Shown: positions 9,075-18,142, counted from the stretch's first letter. The stretch is 63,900 bases of DNA from Vibrio sp. LaRot3 (GCF_027587025.1 NZ_JAPPTI010000015.1:1-63900); one strand, 5' to 3'. A program made the numbers and translations. Notes: generated by a model from the letters alone, not told the origin.

Positions 9075-10037
9075 TTAGAACAACTCTTCCGCAACCTTGT
9101 ATAGATCATTACGTACTGGACGCTTCATGTTCTCGATAGCATCAATGATGTCATGGTGAACAAGTGCTTCTTTCTGGATACCAACACAACGACCACCTTG
9201 ACCTTCCATCAGTAGGTGTACAGCGTAGTTACCCATGCGAGATGCTAGTACACGGTCAAACGCAGTAGGACGACCACCACGTTGAATGTGACCAAGAACT
9301 GTTGCGCGAGTCTCACGACCTGTTGCCGATTCAATCTCTTTTGCTAGTTCGTTAGCATCCATCATTAGCTCAGTAAGCGCGATGATAGCGTGTTTCTTAC
9401 CTTTGCCAATGCCATCTTGGATGTTGGCAATTAGCTTCTCTTTATCAAGACCCGTCTCAGGAGTAATGATGTACTCACAACCACCAGCAATAGCAGCAGT
9501 TAGAGTTAGATCACCACAGTGGCGGCCCATGATTTCAACGATAGAGATACGTTGGTGAGATGAAGAAGTGTCACGTAGACGGTCAATTGCATCAATAACT
9601 GTGTTTAGTGCAGTTAGGTAACCGATAGTGTAATCCGTACCCGCAATATCATTGTCGATCGTGCCAGGAAGACCGATACATGGGTAACCCATTTCAGTCA
9701 GTTTCTTAGCACCCATGTAAGAACCGTCACCACCGATAACAACCAGTGCTTCAATGCCGTGTTTCTTTAGGTTTTCGATCGCTTTTTCACGAACTTCAAC
9801 TTCTTTAAACTCTGGGAAGCGCGCTGAACCAAGGAAAGTACCACCCTTGTTGATAACATCAGAAACGCTAGAACGGTCAAGTTGCTTAATGCGGTCTTCG
9901 TATAGGCCTAAGTAACCATCGAAAACACCGAATACTTCTAAGCCTTCAGTTAGCGCGGTACGAACTACGCCACGTACTGCCGCGTTCATGCCAGGTGCGT
10001 CACCGCCACTTGTCAAAACACCGATCTTCTTAATCAT
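9075..10037 (-). CDS. pfkA: 6-phosphofructokinase I
   Basis: ATP-dependent phosphorylation of fructose-6-phosphate, the committed step of glycolysis. 320 residues from MIKKIGVLTSGGDAPGMN, which matches the family start; the 11 in-frame codons upstream are not conserved and GAGGGTGAG stands just before this ATG. Catalytic segment PGTIDNDIAGTDYTIG, GGDGS phosphate loop and GHIQRGG are visible. The family is allosterically controlled by ADP and PEP. It sits next to fieF and cpxP as in E. coli. Confidence 0.97.
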   Translation of the reverse strand: MIKKIGVLTSGGDAPGMNAAVRGVVRTALTEGLEVFGVFDGYLGLYEDRIKQLDRSSVSDVINKGGTFLGSARFPEFKEVEVREKAIENLKKHGIEALVVIGGDGSYMGAKKLTEMGYPCIGLPGTIDNDIAGTDYTIGYLTALNTVIDAIDRLRDTSSSHQRISIVEIMGRHCGDLTLTAAIAGGCEYIITPETGLDKEKLIANIQDGIGKGKKHAIIALTELMMDANELAKEIESATGRETRATVLGHIQRGGRPTAFDRVLASRMGNYAVHLLMEGQGGRCVGIQKEALVHHDIIDAIENMKRPVRNDLYKVAEELF

Positions 10038-10307
10038 GCTCACCCTCGATCTTTGGGAATCTTGTTTCAAATTTTACGTTAGAGGCTTTCAGTTAAGCCG
10101 CTAACCAGATTCTTTTCATTGCGCAATATGTTACCTTTCCTTGAAAGGAATACTACTTTTATTTGCACGAAATTATGTAACTTTTCTACTTATGTAAGAG
10201 TATTACAGGTTTGGCAATTAACTTTGTTGATACATATCAGTATCACGTTTATTTCTTTTATCGTTGAAAAGATAGTCAATAACTTTGACTTTTCCATTCC
10301 CAGCGAT

Positions 10308-11216
10308 TTACCAATCAGCAGACTTTTGATCCTTCTCTGATGTATAAACAACAGAATAAGGATCTTGATGAATCAGAATATCTGCTTGAGGAAATGCGCC
10401 TAATAATCGTATTTCTACTTCATCAGAAATACGATGAGCTTCAATAAGTGGGATATGGTCGTCTAATTCAAGATGTAATTGAATGAAACGAACCGGCCCA
10501 GACATACGAGTGCGCAATTGATGAACACCTAGAACCCCATCAACGCTGGCACAAATCTGGCGAATTTGTTCGATTTCCTCATCTGGCAGCTGGCGATCAA
10601 GTAACGTTTGCACCGCCTCATACACCATCTTGGCTGCGCTATACAAAATGTAGCAACCAATCGCGACGGCAAATACCGCATCAGCAACACCAAAGCCAAG
10701 CCAACTTAGCCCCAGCGCCACCATAATCGCGGCATTCATATAGAGATCGGATTGGTAATGAAGCGAATCAGCGGCAATGGCTTGGCTGCCTGTCTTTTTA
10801 ACCACTTGCTTTTGAAAACGAACCAAAGCAAAAGTCACAACAATGGCAAACAAACTGACGTAGACGCCGTACTCCGGCGATTGCAGCTCGTGTGGTCGGA
10901 AGAAACGCTCCACACCATTAAGAATAAGGAAGATAGCCGAACCTGAAATGAACATCGCCTGTGCCAATGCAGCTAACGATTCCGCCTTACCATGACCAAA
11001 CCGGTGTTCACTATCAGCAGGTTGAAGCGAGTAACGAATCACTATCAAATTCACCACAGAGGCTGCAATATCAAGCAAAGAGTCAATGAGCGATGCCAGT
11101 AAGCTGACTGATCCCGTCACCCACCAAGCGGCAAGTTTTACGACCAGTAGTAACGTAGCAACCATTGTTGCTGTCCAAGCAGCGAGAGTCACGAGCTTGG
11201 CATAATCATGTTTCAT
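10308..11216 (-). CDS. fieF: cation-efflux pump FieF (CDF family)
   Basis: 302-residue inner-membrane Zn2+/Fe2+-proton antiporter of the cation diffusion facilitator family. Six helices; the transport-site motifs are DSLLDIAAS in helix II and HYQSDLYMN in helix V. The cytoplasmic C-terminal domain carries further histidines (HQLRTR, HLELDDHIP, LIHQDP). Located between pfkA and cpxP as in enterobacteria. No clear terminator follows it in the 270 bp before pfkA, which shows no other assignable feature than the pfkA upstream region. Confidence 0.93.
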   Translation of the reverse strand: MKHDYAKLVTLAAWTATMVATLLLVVKLAAWWVTGSVSLLASLIDSLLDIAASVVNLIVIRYSLQPADSEHRFGHGKAESLAALAQAMFISGSAIFLILNGVERFFRPHELQSPEYGVYVSLFAIVVTFALVRFQKQVVKKTGSQAIAADSLHYQSDLYMNAAIMVALGLSWLGFGVADAVFAVAIGCYILYSAAKMVYEAVQTLLDRQLPDEEIEQIRQICASVDGVLGVHQLRTRMSGPVRFIQLHLELDDHIPLIEAHRISDEVEIRLLGAFPQADILIHQDPYSVVYTSEKDQKSADW

Positions 11217-11284
11217 AGTTGGGCGCTTACTATCGGGTTAAAATTTTCATATGCGCTAATTATAACCAGCTAACCCTAAACGCA

Positions 11285-11310
11285 ACAAGGCAGCCTATTG
11301 GCTGCCTTGT
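11285..11310 (-). terminator. hairpin after cpxP
   Basis: Perfect 11-bp stem ACAAGGCAGCC / GGCTGCCTTGT with a four-base loop, lying in the cpxP 3' region. The T-tract is short, so termination strength is uncertain. Confidence 0.6.
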
Positions 11311-11337
11311 ACTCAAGTTAAGCAGTGGAACAAAGAC

Positions 11338-11832
11338 TTAGTTACGATCTTTGCGCTGCTCTGCGCATTTTTCTGCGCGTTCTTTACTTAACTCAACAAA
11401 CTTCGCTTTTTGTTCTGGCGTTAGCACGCTAAGCATTTGGTGCTGCTTCTCTAGCATTTTCACTCGGCGTTCTGTTTGCTTCTCTACCATCTGTTTTGCC
11501 AGCTCATTTGCCGCTGCTTGGTCGAAGTTGTCAGCCAACACAAGCTGTTGAACCTGCTCTTGATAGGCTTGGCGCTCCGCTTTATGCGCTTCGAAGTTCG
11601 CTTCAAACTTCGCTTTCATCTCTTCTTTGTTGCTGGTGCGCATCTCTTTAAACTGCTCTTTTTGCGCATCCGTCAAATCAAGCTGTTTCATGATGCCGCG
11701 ATCCATACCCATGCCGCACTTACCGTGTGGGCCTTTATGGTCACCTTTACCACCGAATGCTAGAGCTGACGCGCTGCCTAGTGCTAGAGGAACAACCGCC
11801 GCCGCCAAAACAAGTTTCTTTGCTAGTTTCAT
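11338..11832 (-). CDS. cpxP: periplasmic Cpx stress protein CpxP (Spy/CpxP family)
   Basis: 164 residues with an N-terminal signal peptide (KKLVLAAAVVPLALGSASALA) and two LTxxQ motifs (LTDAQ, LTPEQ), the mark of the Spy/CpxP chaperone family. It binds CpxA on the periplasmic side, damping the envelope-stress response, and escorts misfolded proteins to DegP. The mature protein is highly charged and helical. Divergent from cpxRA with a CpxR box between. There is a His/Gly/Met-rich stretch near the mature N-terminus (GDHKGPHGKCGMGMDRG), possibly metal-binding. Confidence 0.92.
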   Translation of the reverse strand: MKLAKKLVLAAAVVPLALGSASALAFGGKGDHKGPHGKCGMGMDRGIMKQLDLTDAQKEQFKEMRTSNKEEMKAKFEANFEAHKAERQAYQEQVQQLVLADNFDQAAANELAKQMVEKQTERRVKMLEKQHQMLSVLTPEQKAKFVELSKERAEKCAEQRKDRN

Positions 11833-11902
11833 AATCTATACCTTTCTATTCTGTGGATGGGCTGCTCGTTGCAGCGCTTGAGTTTAGAATACGACCCCAC
11901 GT

Positions 11903-11938
11903 GTAAAGTGACGTCTAGAGAGCGTAAAGAATCGTAAA
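11903..11938. promoter_or_regulatory. CpxR box(es) between cpxP and cpxRA
   Basis: GTAAA-N5-GTAAA at 11924-11938 is a perfect match to the CpxR consensus. A third GTAAA is at 11903-11907. The position between the divergent cpxP and cpxRA genes is where autoregulation is known in E. coli. Confidence 0.85.
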
Positions 11939-12013
11939 GAGCAAAAATTAGGCTAATGGTTACTGCAAATAACCAGTAATATGAACATAGAAAGCTTTAT
12001 TAAGGGGTCACAC

Positions 12014-12700
12014 ATGGCACACATTCTTTTGATTGATGACGATACGGAGTTAACTAGCCTGCTCAAAGAGGTCTTAACTTTTGAGGGTTTTGATGTATCG
12101 GAAGCCAACGATGGCGAAGCAGGACTAGAAGCACTCAGCCAAGACATCGATCTAATCTTATTGGATGTGATGATGCCAAAGCTCAATGGAATGGAAACTC
12201 TCAAGCGCATTCGCGAGAATTGGGAAACACCTGTATTAATGCTTACAGCAAAAGGCGAAGAGATCGATCGTGTCATTGGTCTTGAGCTGGGCGCAGATGA
12301 CTACTTACCGAAACCGTTTAGTGACCGAGAATTACTGGCTCGTATCCGCGCGATACTGCGTCGCACTCAATCTAAGTCTACCACTAAACCCACCGACAGT
12401 TTTCGATACCAAGACATCTTAGTCTACCCCGGCAAGCAAGAAGCCTACTGCCAAGAACAACTGCTCGACCTAACAACGACTGAGTTCGCATTATTAAGCC
12501 ACTTTGTCCAGCACCCTGGGGAAACGCTCACCAAAGAAACCCTCAGCCTAGATGTACTTGGCAAACGCCTTGCTGCGTTTGATCGTGCTATTGACATGCA
12601 CGTGTCCAACTTACGTAAAAAAATCCCTGAGCGCAGTGACGGTAAACCACGTATTAAAACCTTACGTGGCAGGGGCTACCTGTTAGTGGAGGAAGATTGA
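12014..12700 (+). CDS. cpxR: envelope-stress response regulator CpxR
   Basis: OmpR-family two-component regulator, 228 residues: receiver domain with phospho-acceptor D51 in LLDVMMPK, then a winged-helix DNA-binding domain ending in RGRGYLL. I set the start at MAHILLIDDD, which matches the family and has AAGGGG seven bases upstream; an earlier in-frame ATG at 11981 adds residues not found in the family. The stop overlaps the cpxA start (ATGA). Autoregulated through the box upstream. Confidence 0.95.
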   Translation: MAHILLIDDDTELTSLLKEVLTFEGFDVSEANDGEAGLEALSQDIDLILLDVMMPKLNGMETLKRIRENWETPVLMLTAKGEEIDRVIGLELGADDYLPKPFSDRELLARIRAILRRTQSKSTTKPTDSFRYQDILVYPGKQEAYCQEQLLDLTTTEFALLSHFVQHPGETLTKETLSLDVLGKRLAAFDRAIDMHVSNLRKKIPERSDGKPRIKTLRGRGYLLVEED

Positions 12701-14085
12701 TGCGCTTGCCTCGCATTACCAGCCTATACGGCCGTATCTTCGCCATTTTCTGGCTTACCATGCTATTGGTACTGGTCGCGGTACTTTCTTTGCCTCACCT
12801 CGATCCCCGTAAAGCGCGTGACGTCCCTATTGAAAACCTTGAGAAAATGGTTGAGTTTAGCCAACGTGTTGAACAGAGATTTGCTAACTACCAAAACTTA
12901 AAACAAATCATCCGCCGGATTGAATCTGCTCGGCCATCACCAAGAGATCCAAGGCCCCGTTACTTCATCAGTGATTTAGATGGCAACATACTGACCACAA
13001 GTAAGCGTCACGACTTCAAACAAAGAGCGTTGCAGAATCTTATTTCGACTGTGGACTCATTGGATCAACCCAAACAAAAACTGTATGGCCATTTTATGCT
13101 GGCCGGCCCAGTGCCTATTACACTCGCCAACGAACCATTATTAATGTATGTGGCGTATAAGTGGGATCAGCCACCACCATTCTTACTGCGGATGTTTGAT
13201 AAACCTTTCCAGCTGCTTTTAGCCGTGATGTTGGTTAGCACTCCATTATTACTTTGGCTGGCGTGGGCATTAAGCCAACCTGCTCGAAAACTTGAGCGTG
13301 CCGCCAAACGCGTCTCAAAAGGTGAATTCGTTGCCGACCCTGAATTAGAAAAAGGCACCAGCGAATTTAGACAAGCCGGTGCGAGCTTCAACCAAATGGT
13401 GGAAGGGATCAATCAAATGATCTCAGGACAACAGCGGCTGTTGTCTGACATTTCACACGAGCTGCGTTCTCCTCTAACTCGATTAAGAATGGCCACCGCC
13501 CTCGCGACGCGAAAACAAGGTGAAAGCCCGGAGCTTTCGCGAATTGATACCGAAGCGCAGCGGTTAGAACAGATGATCGGGGAACTGCTCGAATTGTCAC
13601 GTATGCAGGTTGATAGCCATACCGAGCGAGAAACGCAGCCCATATCGAGCCTGTGGGAGGCGATCCTCAATGATGCTCAGTTTGAAGCAGAGCAAATGGG
13701 TAAAAAACTGACCTTTACCCCGATTCCAGAACGCACGATTTCAGGCCAACCAAAACTGTTGATGAGCGCAATTGATAATATCGTTCGTAACGCAATCCAT
13801 TATGGTCATGATCACGTGGATGTAGCCCTGAATGTATCCAACGACCATGTATTCATCACCGTAGATGACAATGGTGAAGGCGTGCCAGAGCAAGAACTTG
13901 ATGCCATCTTTAGACCGTTTTACCGCGTATCGACCGCGCGTGACAGGCACAGCGGAGGCACTGGCTTAGGTCTTGCCATTACCGAAAGTGCGATTCGTCA
14001 ACATAGTGGGACAATCGTTGCAAAACGAAGTCGACTTGGCGGTTTAAGAGTTGAAGTATCTCTTCCTATCAATAACCCTACCTAA
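12700..14085 (+). CDS. cpxA: envelope-stress sensor histidine kinase CpxA
   Basis: Inner-membrane kinase/phosphatase for CpxR. 461 residues: TM1 (about 13-31), periplasmic PAS-like sensor with SDLDGNIL, TM2 (about 170-190), HAMP, HisKA with H253 in SDISHELRSPLTR, and an ATPase domain with N-box (NIVRNAIHY), VDDNGEGVP and GGTGLGLAI. The ATG overlaps the cpxR stop by one base, implying translational coupling. A TTG three bases earlier is unlikely to be used. Confidence 0.95.
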   Translation: MRLPRITSLYGRIFAIFWLTMLLVLVAVLSLPHLDPRKARDVPIENLEKMVEFSQRVEQRFANYQNLKQIIRRIESARPSPRDPRPRYFISDLDGNILTTSKRHDFKQRALQNLISTVDSLDQPKQKLYGHFMLAGPVPITLANEPLLMYVAYKWDQPPPFLLRMFDKPFQLLLAVMLVSTPLLLWLAWALSQPARKLERAAKRVSKGEFVADPELEKGTSEFRQAGASFNQMVEGINQMISGQQRLLSDISHELRSPLTRLRMATALATRKQGESPELSRIDTEAQRLEQMIGELLELSRMQVDSHTERETQPISSLWEAILNDAQFEAEQMGKKLTFTPIPERTISGQPKLLMSAIDNIVRNAIHYGHDHVDVALNVSNDHVFITVDDNGEGVPEQELDAIFRPFYRVSTARDRHSGGTGLGLAITESAIRQHSGTIVAKRSRLGGLRVEVSLPINNPT

Positions 14086-14094
14086 TACATTGTT

Positions 14095-14113
14095 GATAAT
14101 CGATCTCATTATC
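14095..14113. promoter_or_regulatory. Fur box upstream of sodA
   Basis: GATAAT-N7-ATTATC is a perfect inverted repeat agreeing with the 19-bp Fur consensus at 14 positions. It lies ten bases after the cpxA stop and about 40 bp before the sodA start. Iron repression of Mn-SOD is the standard gamma-proteobacterial pattern. Confidence 0.75.
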
Positions 14114-14120
14114 ATTTAAA

Positions 14121-14149
14121 GTAATCCTTCTTATAATAAGGAGGATTAC
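14121..14149 (+). promoter_or_regulatory. SD-sequestering hairpin/palindrome of sodA
   Basis: Left arm 14121-14132 (GTAATCCTTCTT) pairs with right arm 14138-14149 over 12 bp including one G-U, around the loop ATAAT. The right arm contains the entire Shine-Dalgarno AAGGAGG (14138-14144). The hairpin ends one base before the ATG. It could act as an RNA switch or, as DNA, as an operator. Confidence 0.7.
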
Positions 14150-14150
14150 T

Positions 14151-14768
14151 ATGTCACACGTATTTCCTGAGCTACCATACGGCTACGATGCACTTGAGCC
14201 GTATATTGATGCCAAAACAATGGAAGTTCATTACAGCAAGCACCACCGTACTTACTTCGACAAATTTGTTGCAGCAATCAAAGGCACAGATTTAGAGAGC
14301 GCAAGCTTAGAAGAGATCTTTGCCAACATCTCAAGCCATTCACCCGCTGTGCGTAACAACGGTGGTGGTTTCTATAACCACATTCTTTACTGGAACTGCA
14401 TGAAGCCAAACGGCGGCGGTCAACCAGATGGCGCTCTTTCTCAAGCCATTGTTGATGCGTTCGGCAGCTTTGAAACTTTCCAAGAAGAATTTACTCAAGC
14501 AGCAATCAACACCTTCGGCTCTGGCTTCGCATGGCTTGTGGTTAAAGATGGCAAACTCGCAATTGCGTCAACAAGCAACCAAGACAACCCGAAAATGGAT
14601 GTTGCAGCAGTACAAGGTGAGCCCATTCTTGCGCTTGATGTGTGGGAACATGCCTACTACATCAGCTATCAAAACCGTCGCCCTGAGTACATTGATGCTT
14701 GGTGGAACGTAGTGAACTGGGAAGCGGTTGCTGAAAACTACGCAACGGCTCGCGCTCAAGGCGCCTAA
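14151..14768 (+). CDS. sodA: superoxide dismutase, Mn type
   Basis: Cytoplasmic enzyme that dismutates superoxide to H2O2 and O2. 205 residues. Metal ligands H27, H77 (GGFYNH), D163 and H167 (DVWEHAYY) are visible. The second-sphere residues, a Gly before H77 and Q144 in STSNQDNP, are those of Mn-specific rather than Fe-specific enzymes. A Fur box upstream agrees with the Mn assignment. Its translation may be controlled by the hairpin covering the SD. Own terminator downstream. Confidence 0.93.
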   Translation: MSHVFPELPYGYDALEPYIDAKTMEVHYSKHHRTYFDKFVAAIKGTDLESASLEEIFANISSHSPAVRNNGGGFYNHILYWNCMKPNGGGQPDGALSQAIVDAFGSFETFQEEFTQAAINTFGSGFAWLVVKDGKLAIASTSNQDNPKMDVAAVQGEPILALDVWEHAYYISYQNRRPEYIDAWWNVVNWEAVAENYATARAQGA

Positions 14769-14804
14769 GCCAAAGGTAATTTAGACACAGTGCTAAGTTC
14801 ACGC

Positions 14805-14847
14805 AGGCGCTGGCACCATCGCCCAGTAATCGTCAGCGCCTCTTTTT
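14805..14847 (+). terminator. sodA terminator
   Basis: Stem AGGCGCTG (14805-14812) / CAGCGCCT (14834-14841) with a long loop, then CTTTTT. Confidence 0.78.
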
Positions 14848-14935
14848 GTCGACACACTTTCATACCGACTCAACCTGACTCCGAGCCTTGATTAAGGTTA
14901 TACTCCTTGCCAGTTTTGATTCGGAAAGTATTTCT

Positions 14936-15412
14936 ATGTTTGATATCGCACTCTACGAGCCTGAAATTGCTCCTAACACCGGCAATATTATTCGCTTATG
15001 CGCCAACTGCGGTGCTAACCTGCATTTAATTGAACCACTCGGTTTTGACCTAGAAGAGAAAAAGGTTCGCCGTGCAGGCCTAGATTATCACGACCTTGCA
15101 CGCGTAAAACGCCATAAGAACTTTGACGCTTTCCTTGAATATTTAGCACAGCGCGAAGGCGACTACCGACTGTTTGCCTGCACCACGAAGACGACTGGCC
15201 ACCATGTCGATCCAAGCTATCAACAAGGTGATGTGCTTCTATTTGGCCCTGAAACTCGTGGCCTACCTGCTGAAGTCATTGAAAGCCTTCCAATGGAACA
15301 ACGCATCCGCATCCCAATGATGCCAGATGCTCGCAGCCTGAATCTTTCTAATGCTGTCGCGATCATTGCTTATGAAGCATGGCGACAATTCGATTTCAAC
15401 GGCGCACAATAA
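14936..15412 (+). CDS. trmL: tRNA (cytidine(34)-2'-O)-methyltransferase TrmL
   Basis: SPOUT-superfamily enzyme that 2'-O-methylates the wobble base of tRNA-Leu isoacceptors. 158 residues from MFDIALYEPEIAPNTGN, the conserved family start; the upstream in-frame start at 14888 is not conserved. SAM-binding knot segments LFGPETRGLP and RIPMMPDARSLNLSNAVAI are present. Confidence 0.93.
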   Translation: MFDIALYEPEIAPNTGNIIRLCANCGANLHLIEPLGFDLEEKKVRRAGLDYHDLARVKRHKNFDAFLEYLAQREGDYRLFACTTKTTGHHVDPSYQQGDVLLFGPETRGLPAEVIESLPMEQRIRIPMMPDARSLNLSNAVAIIAYEAWRQFDFNGAQ

Positions 15413-15431
15413 GTTCGATTCTCCAAACACA

Positions 15432-15457
15432 AAAAAGGGCGCTTTCGCGCCCTTTTT
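15432..15457. terminator. bidirectional terminator trmL/fxsA
   Basis: AAAAAGGGCGC-TTTC-GCGCCCTTTTT between two convergent genes. Confidence 0.9.
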
Positions 15458-15473
15458 ACTATTTAAAATCCGA

Positions 15474-16016
15474 CTATTTTAAACGTGGATGATCGTTATC
15501 ATCCTCATCTTTACGCTCGTATTCACCTTCGAAGGTGTTACCACCCTCTTGCTTATCAAATGGGTTTGATTGGAATGGGTCTTGATCAAATGGCCCTTGC
15601 TGACCTCCTTGAAAGCCGCCGCCATAGAAACCACCGCCTTGGAAGTTTCCGCCAACAGATTTCACCACCATTTTACTCATCAAATATTTCGCAATCGCTG
15701 CGCGTGGCATTGGCAACAGCACTAGCATGCCTAACGCATCGGTCATAAAACCCGGAGTCAGCAGCAGTACACCAGCAACCGCGAGCATTACGCCTTCGAA
15801 AATTTGTTGAGCAGGCAATTCGCCTTGTTGTAAGCGCGTTTGCACGCTCATCAAAGTTTGTAACCCTTGGCTACGCACTAAAGAAGCACCAACAAATGCG
15901 GTAATCAATACCAACGCGATGGTTGGCCATAAGCCTAGAAACCCGCCCACTTGGATAAACAGGCCAATCTCAATAATCGGTACAAAAATAAACAGTAGTA
16001 ATAAGATAGGAAACAC
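15474..16016 (-). CDS. fxsA: membrane protein FxsA
   Basis: 180 residues with several hydrophobic segments (FVPIIEIGLF, VLITAFVGASLVRSQG, AGVLLLTPGFMTDALG). This is the FxsA family, whose overproduction in E. coli overcomes exclusion of phage T7 by F. The C-terminal third is a Gly/Phe/Gln-rich tail (GGGFYGGGFQGG) followed by an acidic end. Starts with GTG, supported by a strong AAGGAGG upstream. In E. coli it neighbours aspA, which here lies 2.3 kb away, beyond a diguanylate cyclase gene. Confidence 0.88.
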   Translation of the reverse strand: MFPILLLLFIFVPIIEIGLFIQVGGFLGLWPTIALVLITAFVGASLVRSQGLQTLMSVQTRLQQGELPAQQIFEGVMLAVAGVLLLTPGFMTDALGMLVLLPMPRAAIAKYLMSKMVVKSVGGNFQGGGFYGGGFQGGQQGPFDQDPFQSNPFDKQEGGNTFEGEYERKDEDDNDHPRLK

Positions 16017-16159
16017 ACGCCCTCCTTTGTTAGTTACACACTACAACTAACCCTCTAAACCGACAAGTTTTATGCGGCTAGAAATGTTACAAAGTTCATT
16101 GAAAAAGCGTTAGGACTGGCCTACGGTATAAGAAAACAATATAAAACTTCACACATATT

Positions 16160-18085
16160 ATGAGACGAGTATTTCGCATTGCACGGAAAATGCTGGTCTT
16201 GTGGTTGGCTCTATCACTGATTCCCCTTTTCTATTATTGGTATTTGAGCAATAAGACCCAAGACGAACAGCTCCAACAGCTGCAAACCCAAGGTTTGCAG
16301 TTTTTGTCCTATGTGGACGAAAGAGCGGCGCGGATCTACTCCGAAATCGACAAAACACTTTACGAGATAGGTCATTCTTCGCTGTTGTATGATTTCGCTT
16401 TGCATGAGCAAACCAATCTACAGCACTACTTAGAGAAACAATGGTTTATCACCTCGCTCAATTCATCTCGCTTTGATCAACTACGTTACCTCAACAATGA
16501 TGGTCATGAGGTGATTCGAGTTGACTTCCCTCACACGGCAAAAAATCCTTACATCGTGCCGAAAGAGCAACTACAAGACAAAGCCCACCGGGACTACTTT
16601 CAATACGCACAGCGGCTACACAGCGAGCAAACTGGCCATGTCGGCTTAGACTTAGAGTATGAATTTGGCAAAGTGGTACTGCCTTACAAACCGGGGTTTC
16701 GGGTAATTTATCCCATTGAAGGTGAGGCAAGAATGGGCTATTTCATTGCCAACCTCGATGTGCTGCAAGTGATTCAAGAAATCACTCATAATAGCCAAGG
16801 ATTACCGGTGAGTTTTATCAACCAACAGGGTTATTACATTTTAAGTAGCGACACATCGAAACTGTTCGGCCATCTGATTGAATCTCGCCGCCAATTTACC
16901 ATTCCCACCGAGCAGCCTGAACTGTGGAATGCCATTCAAGACAGTCAACACCCTTTTGGTAGCGTCAACACCGCCGATGGGCTTTATATCTTCCGCCATA
17001 TTCAAACGCCACTGTTTGCTCAAATCGAAGGACTCACCTTAATCACTCTCTATCCGGCGGCACTACTGGCTGAGAAGGTTAACCATCAACTTGCTATCGC
17101 TAAACCTGAATTGGTCATCGTTTGGTTAGTGCTCGGGCTGCTTTCGATGACTCTTGCTGCAATGCTTGAGTTCTATCAAAGCAAACGGCTCAATCAAGCC
17201 TTCTCAGATCTCATGGTGGAAAACAGTAACGCCATATTACTCACAGATAGCCATTTCAATTTGATTCGAGCCAACACTCGTTTCTTGGAGCTAACTCATT
17301 TTAATCATCATCAACTGTTAGGTAAGCGACTGCGCCACTTCCTAAGAGACCAAAGTAAATGGCAGCAAATCAAACAACATCTGCAAGACAAAGGCGATTG
17401 GAAAGGTGTATTAGAGTTATTTAATCAACAGATGAATGTGGTAGCGTGCGAGACTGAAATCCGCCCACTCAATCGCAGCCTACATAAATCGAAAACACAA
17501 GCGAACAGTGACTATTACGTTCTATCGTTTACCGATATCTCGGAACACCATAACCGCATTGCTCAACTGAAAGATTTGACCGAGCGAGACCCAGCAACAC
17601 TACTGTGGAACAAGCGTAAATTCGAGTCACTATTAATAAAGCACTGCCGCCTCTTGGCTCGATACCCCGATCATCCAATCAGCTGCCTAGCAATCATCGA
17701 CATTGATAATTTCAAACAAATCAACGACAGCAAAGGCCATAATTATGGCGATCAAGTGATCATGTATCTTGCCGCTAAGCTCAAACAATCTGTCAGAGAA
17801 ACCGATGAAATTGCCCGTATTGGTGGTGATGAGTTTGCGGTTTTGCTGCATCACACCACCACAGAGCAAGCGAACCAACTGATGAGCCGCATCAGTCGCT
17901 CGATTGCCCACTCTGCAGAATTCACTTTGACAATCAGTGTTGGCGTAGCGCAAATGGAGACCGACTGGCAAGCCAGTTTTAACAACGCCGATGGTGCGCT
18001 TTATCAAGCCAAACATTGCGGACGCAACTGCGTTATTAGCCATTCAGCCTCGAATGTCACGCCTATTGGCAATAGCTCCGCCTAA
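16160..18085 (+). CDS. membrane sensor diguanylate cyclase (PAS-GGDEF)
   Basis: 641 residues: TM1 (about 10-29), a long periplasmic Cache-like sensor domain, TM2 (about 318-338), a PAS domain (about 345-460) and a GGDEF domain. The active site RIGGDEFAVLL is intact and should make c-di-GMP from two GTP. The inhibitory I-site RETD lies exactly five residues before GGDEF, so product inhibition is expected. LLWNKRKFESLL replaces the usual LTGLxNRR, a mild divergence. The ligand of the sensor domain is unknown. Monocistronic, between fxsA and aspA. Confidence 0.9.
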   Translation: MRRVFRIARKMLVLWLALSLIPLFYYWYLSNKTQDEQLQQLQTQGLQFLSYVDERAARIYSEIDKTLYEIGHSSLLYDFALHEQTNLQHYLEKQWFITSLNSSRFDQLRYLNNDGHEVIRVDFPHTAKNPYIVPKEQLQDKAHRDYFQYAQRLHSEQTGHVGLDLEYEFGKVVLPYKPGFRVIYPIEGEARMGYFIANLDVLQVIQEITHNSQGLPVSFINQQGYYILSSDTSKLFGHLIESRRQFTIPTEQPELWNAIQDSQHPFGSVNTADGLYIFRHIQTPLFAQIEGLTLITLYPAALLAEKVNHQLAIAKPELVIVWLVLGLLSMTLAAMLEFYQSKRLNQAFSDLMVENSNAILLTDSHFNLIRANTRFLELTHFNHHQLLGKRLRHFLRDQSKWQQIKQHLQDKGDWKGVLELFNQQMNVVACETEIRPLNRSLHKSKTQANSDYYVLSFTDISEHHNRIAQLKDLTERDPATLLWNKRKFESLLIKHCRLLARYPDHPISCLAIIDIDNFKQINDSKGHNYGDQVIMYLAAKLKQSVRETDEIARIGGDEFAVLLHHTTTEQANQLMSRISRSIAHSAEFTLTISVGVAQMETDWQASFNNADGALYQAKHCGRNCVISHSASNVTPIGNSSA

Positions 18086-18142
18086 CAAATATTCGTTAAC
18101 AATCGGACACCTATCTCACGCGATGAAATTATTTTCATTCCT

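Noticed and set aside
10119..10340. 73-codon open frame on the plus strand upstream of pfkA and fieF
   Set aside because: It overlaps the end of fieF, has no SD and its residues resemble no family; AT-rich intergenic DNA gives such frames by chance.
11476..11763. 95-codon frame antisense to cpxP
   Set aside because: A shadow of the cpxP coding sequence; cpxP has a signal peptide and LTxxQ motifs, the shadow has nothing.
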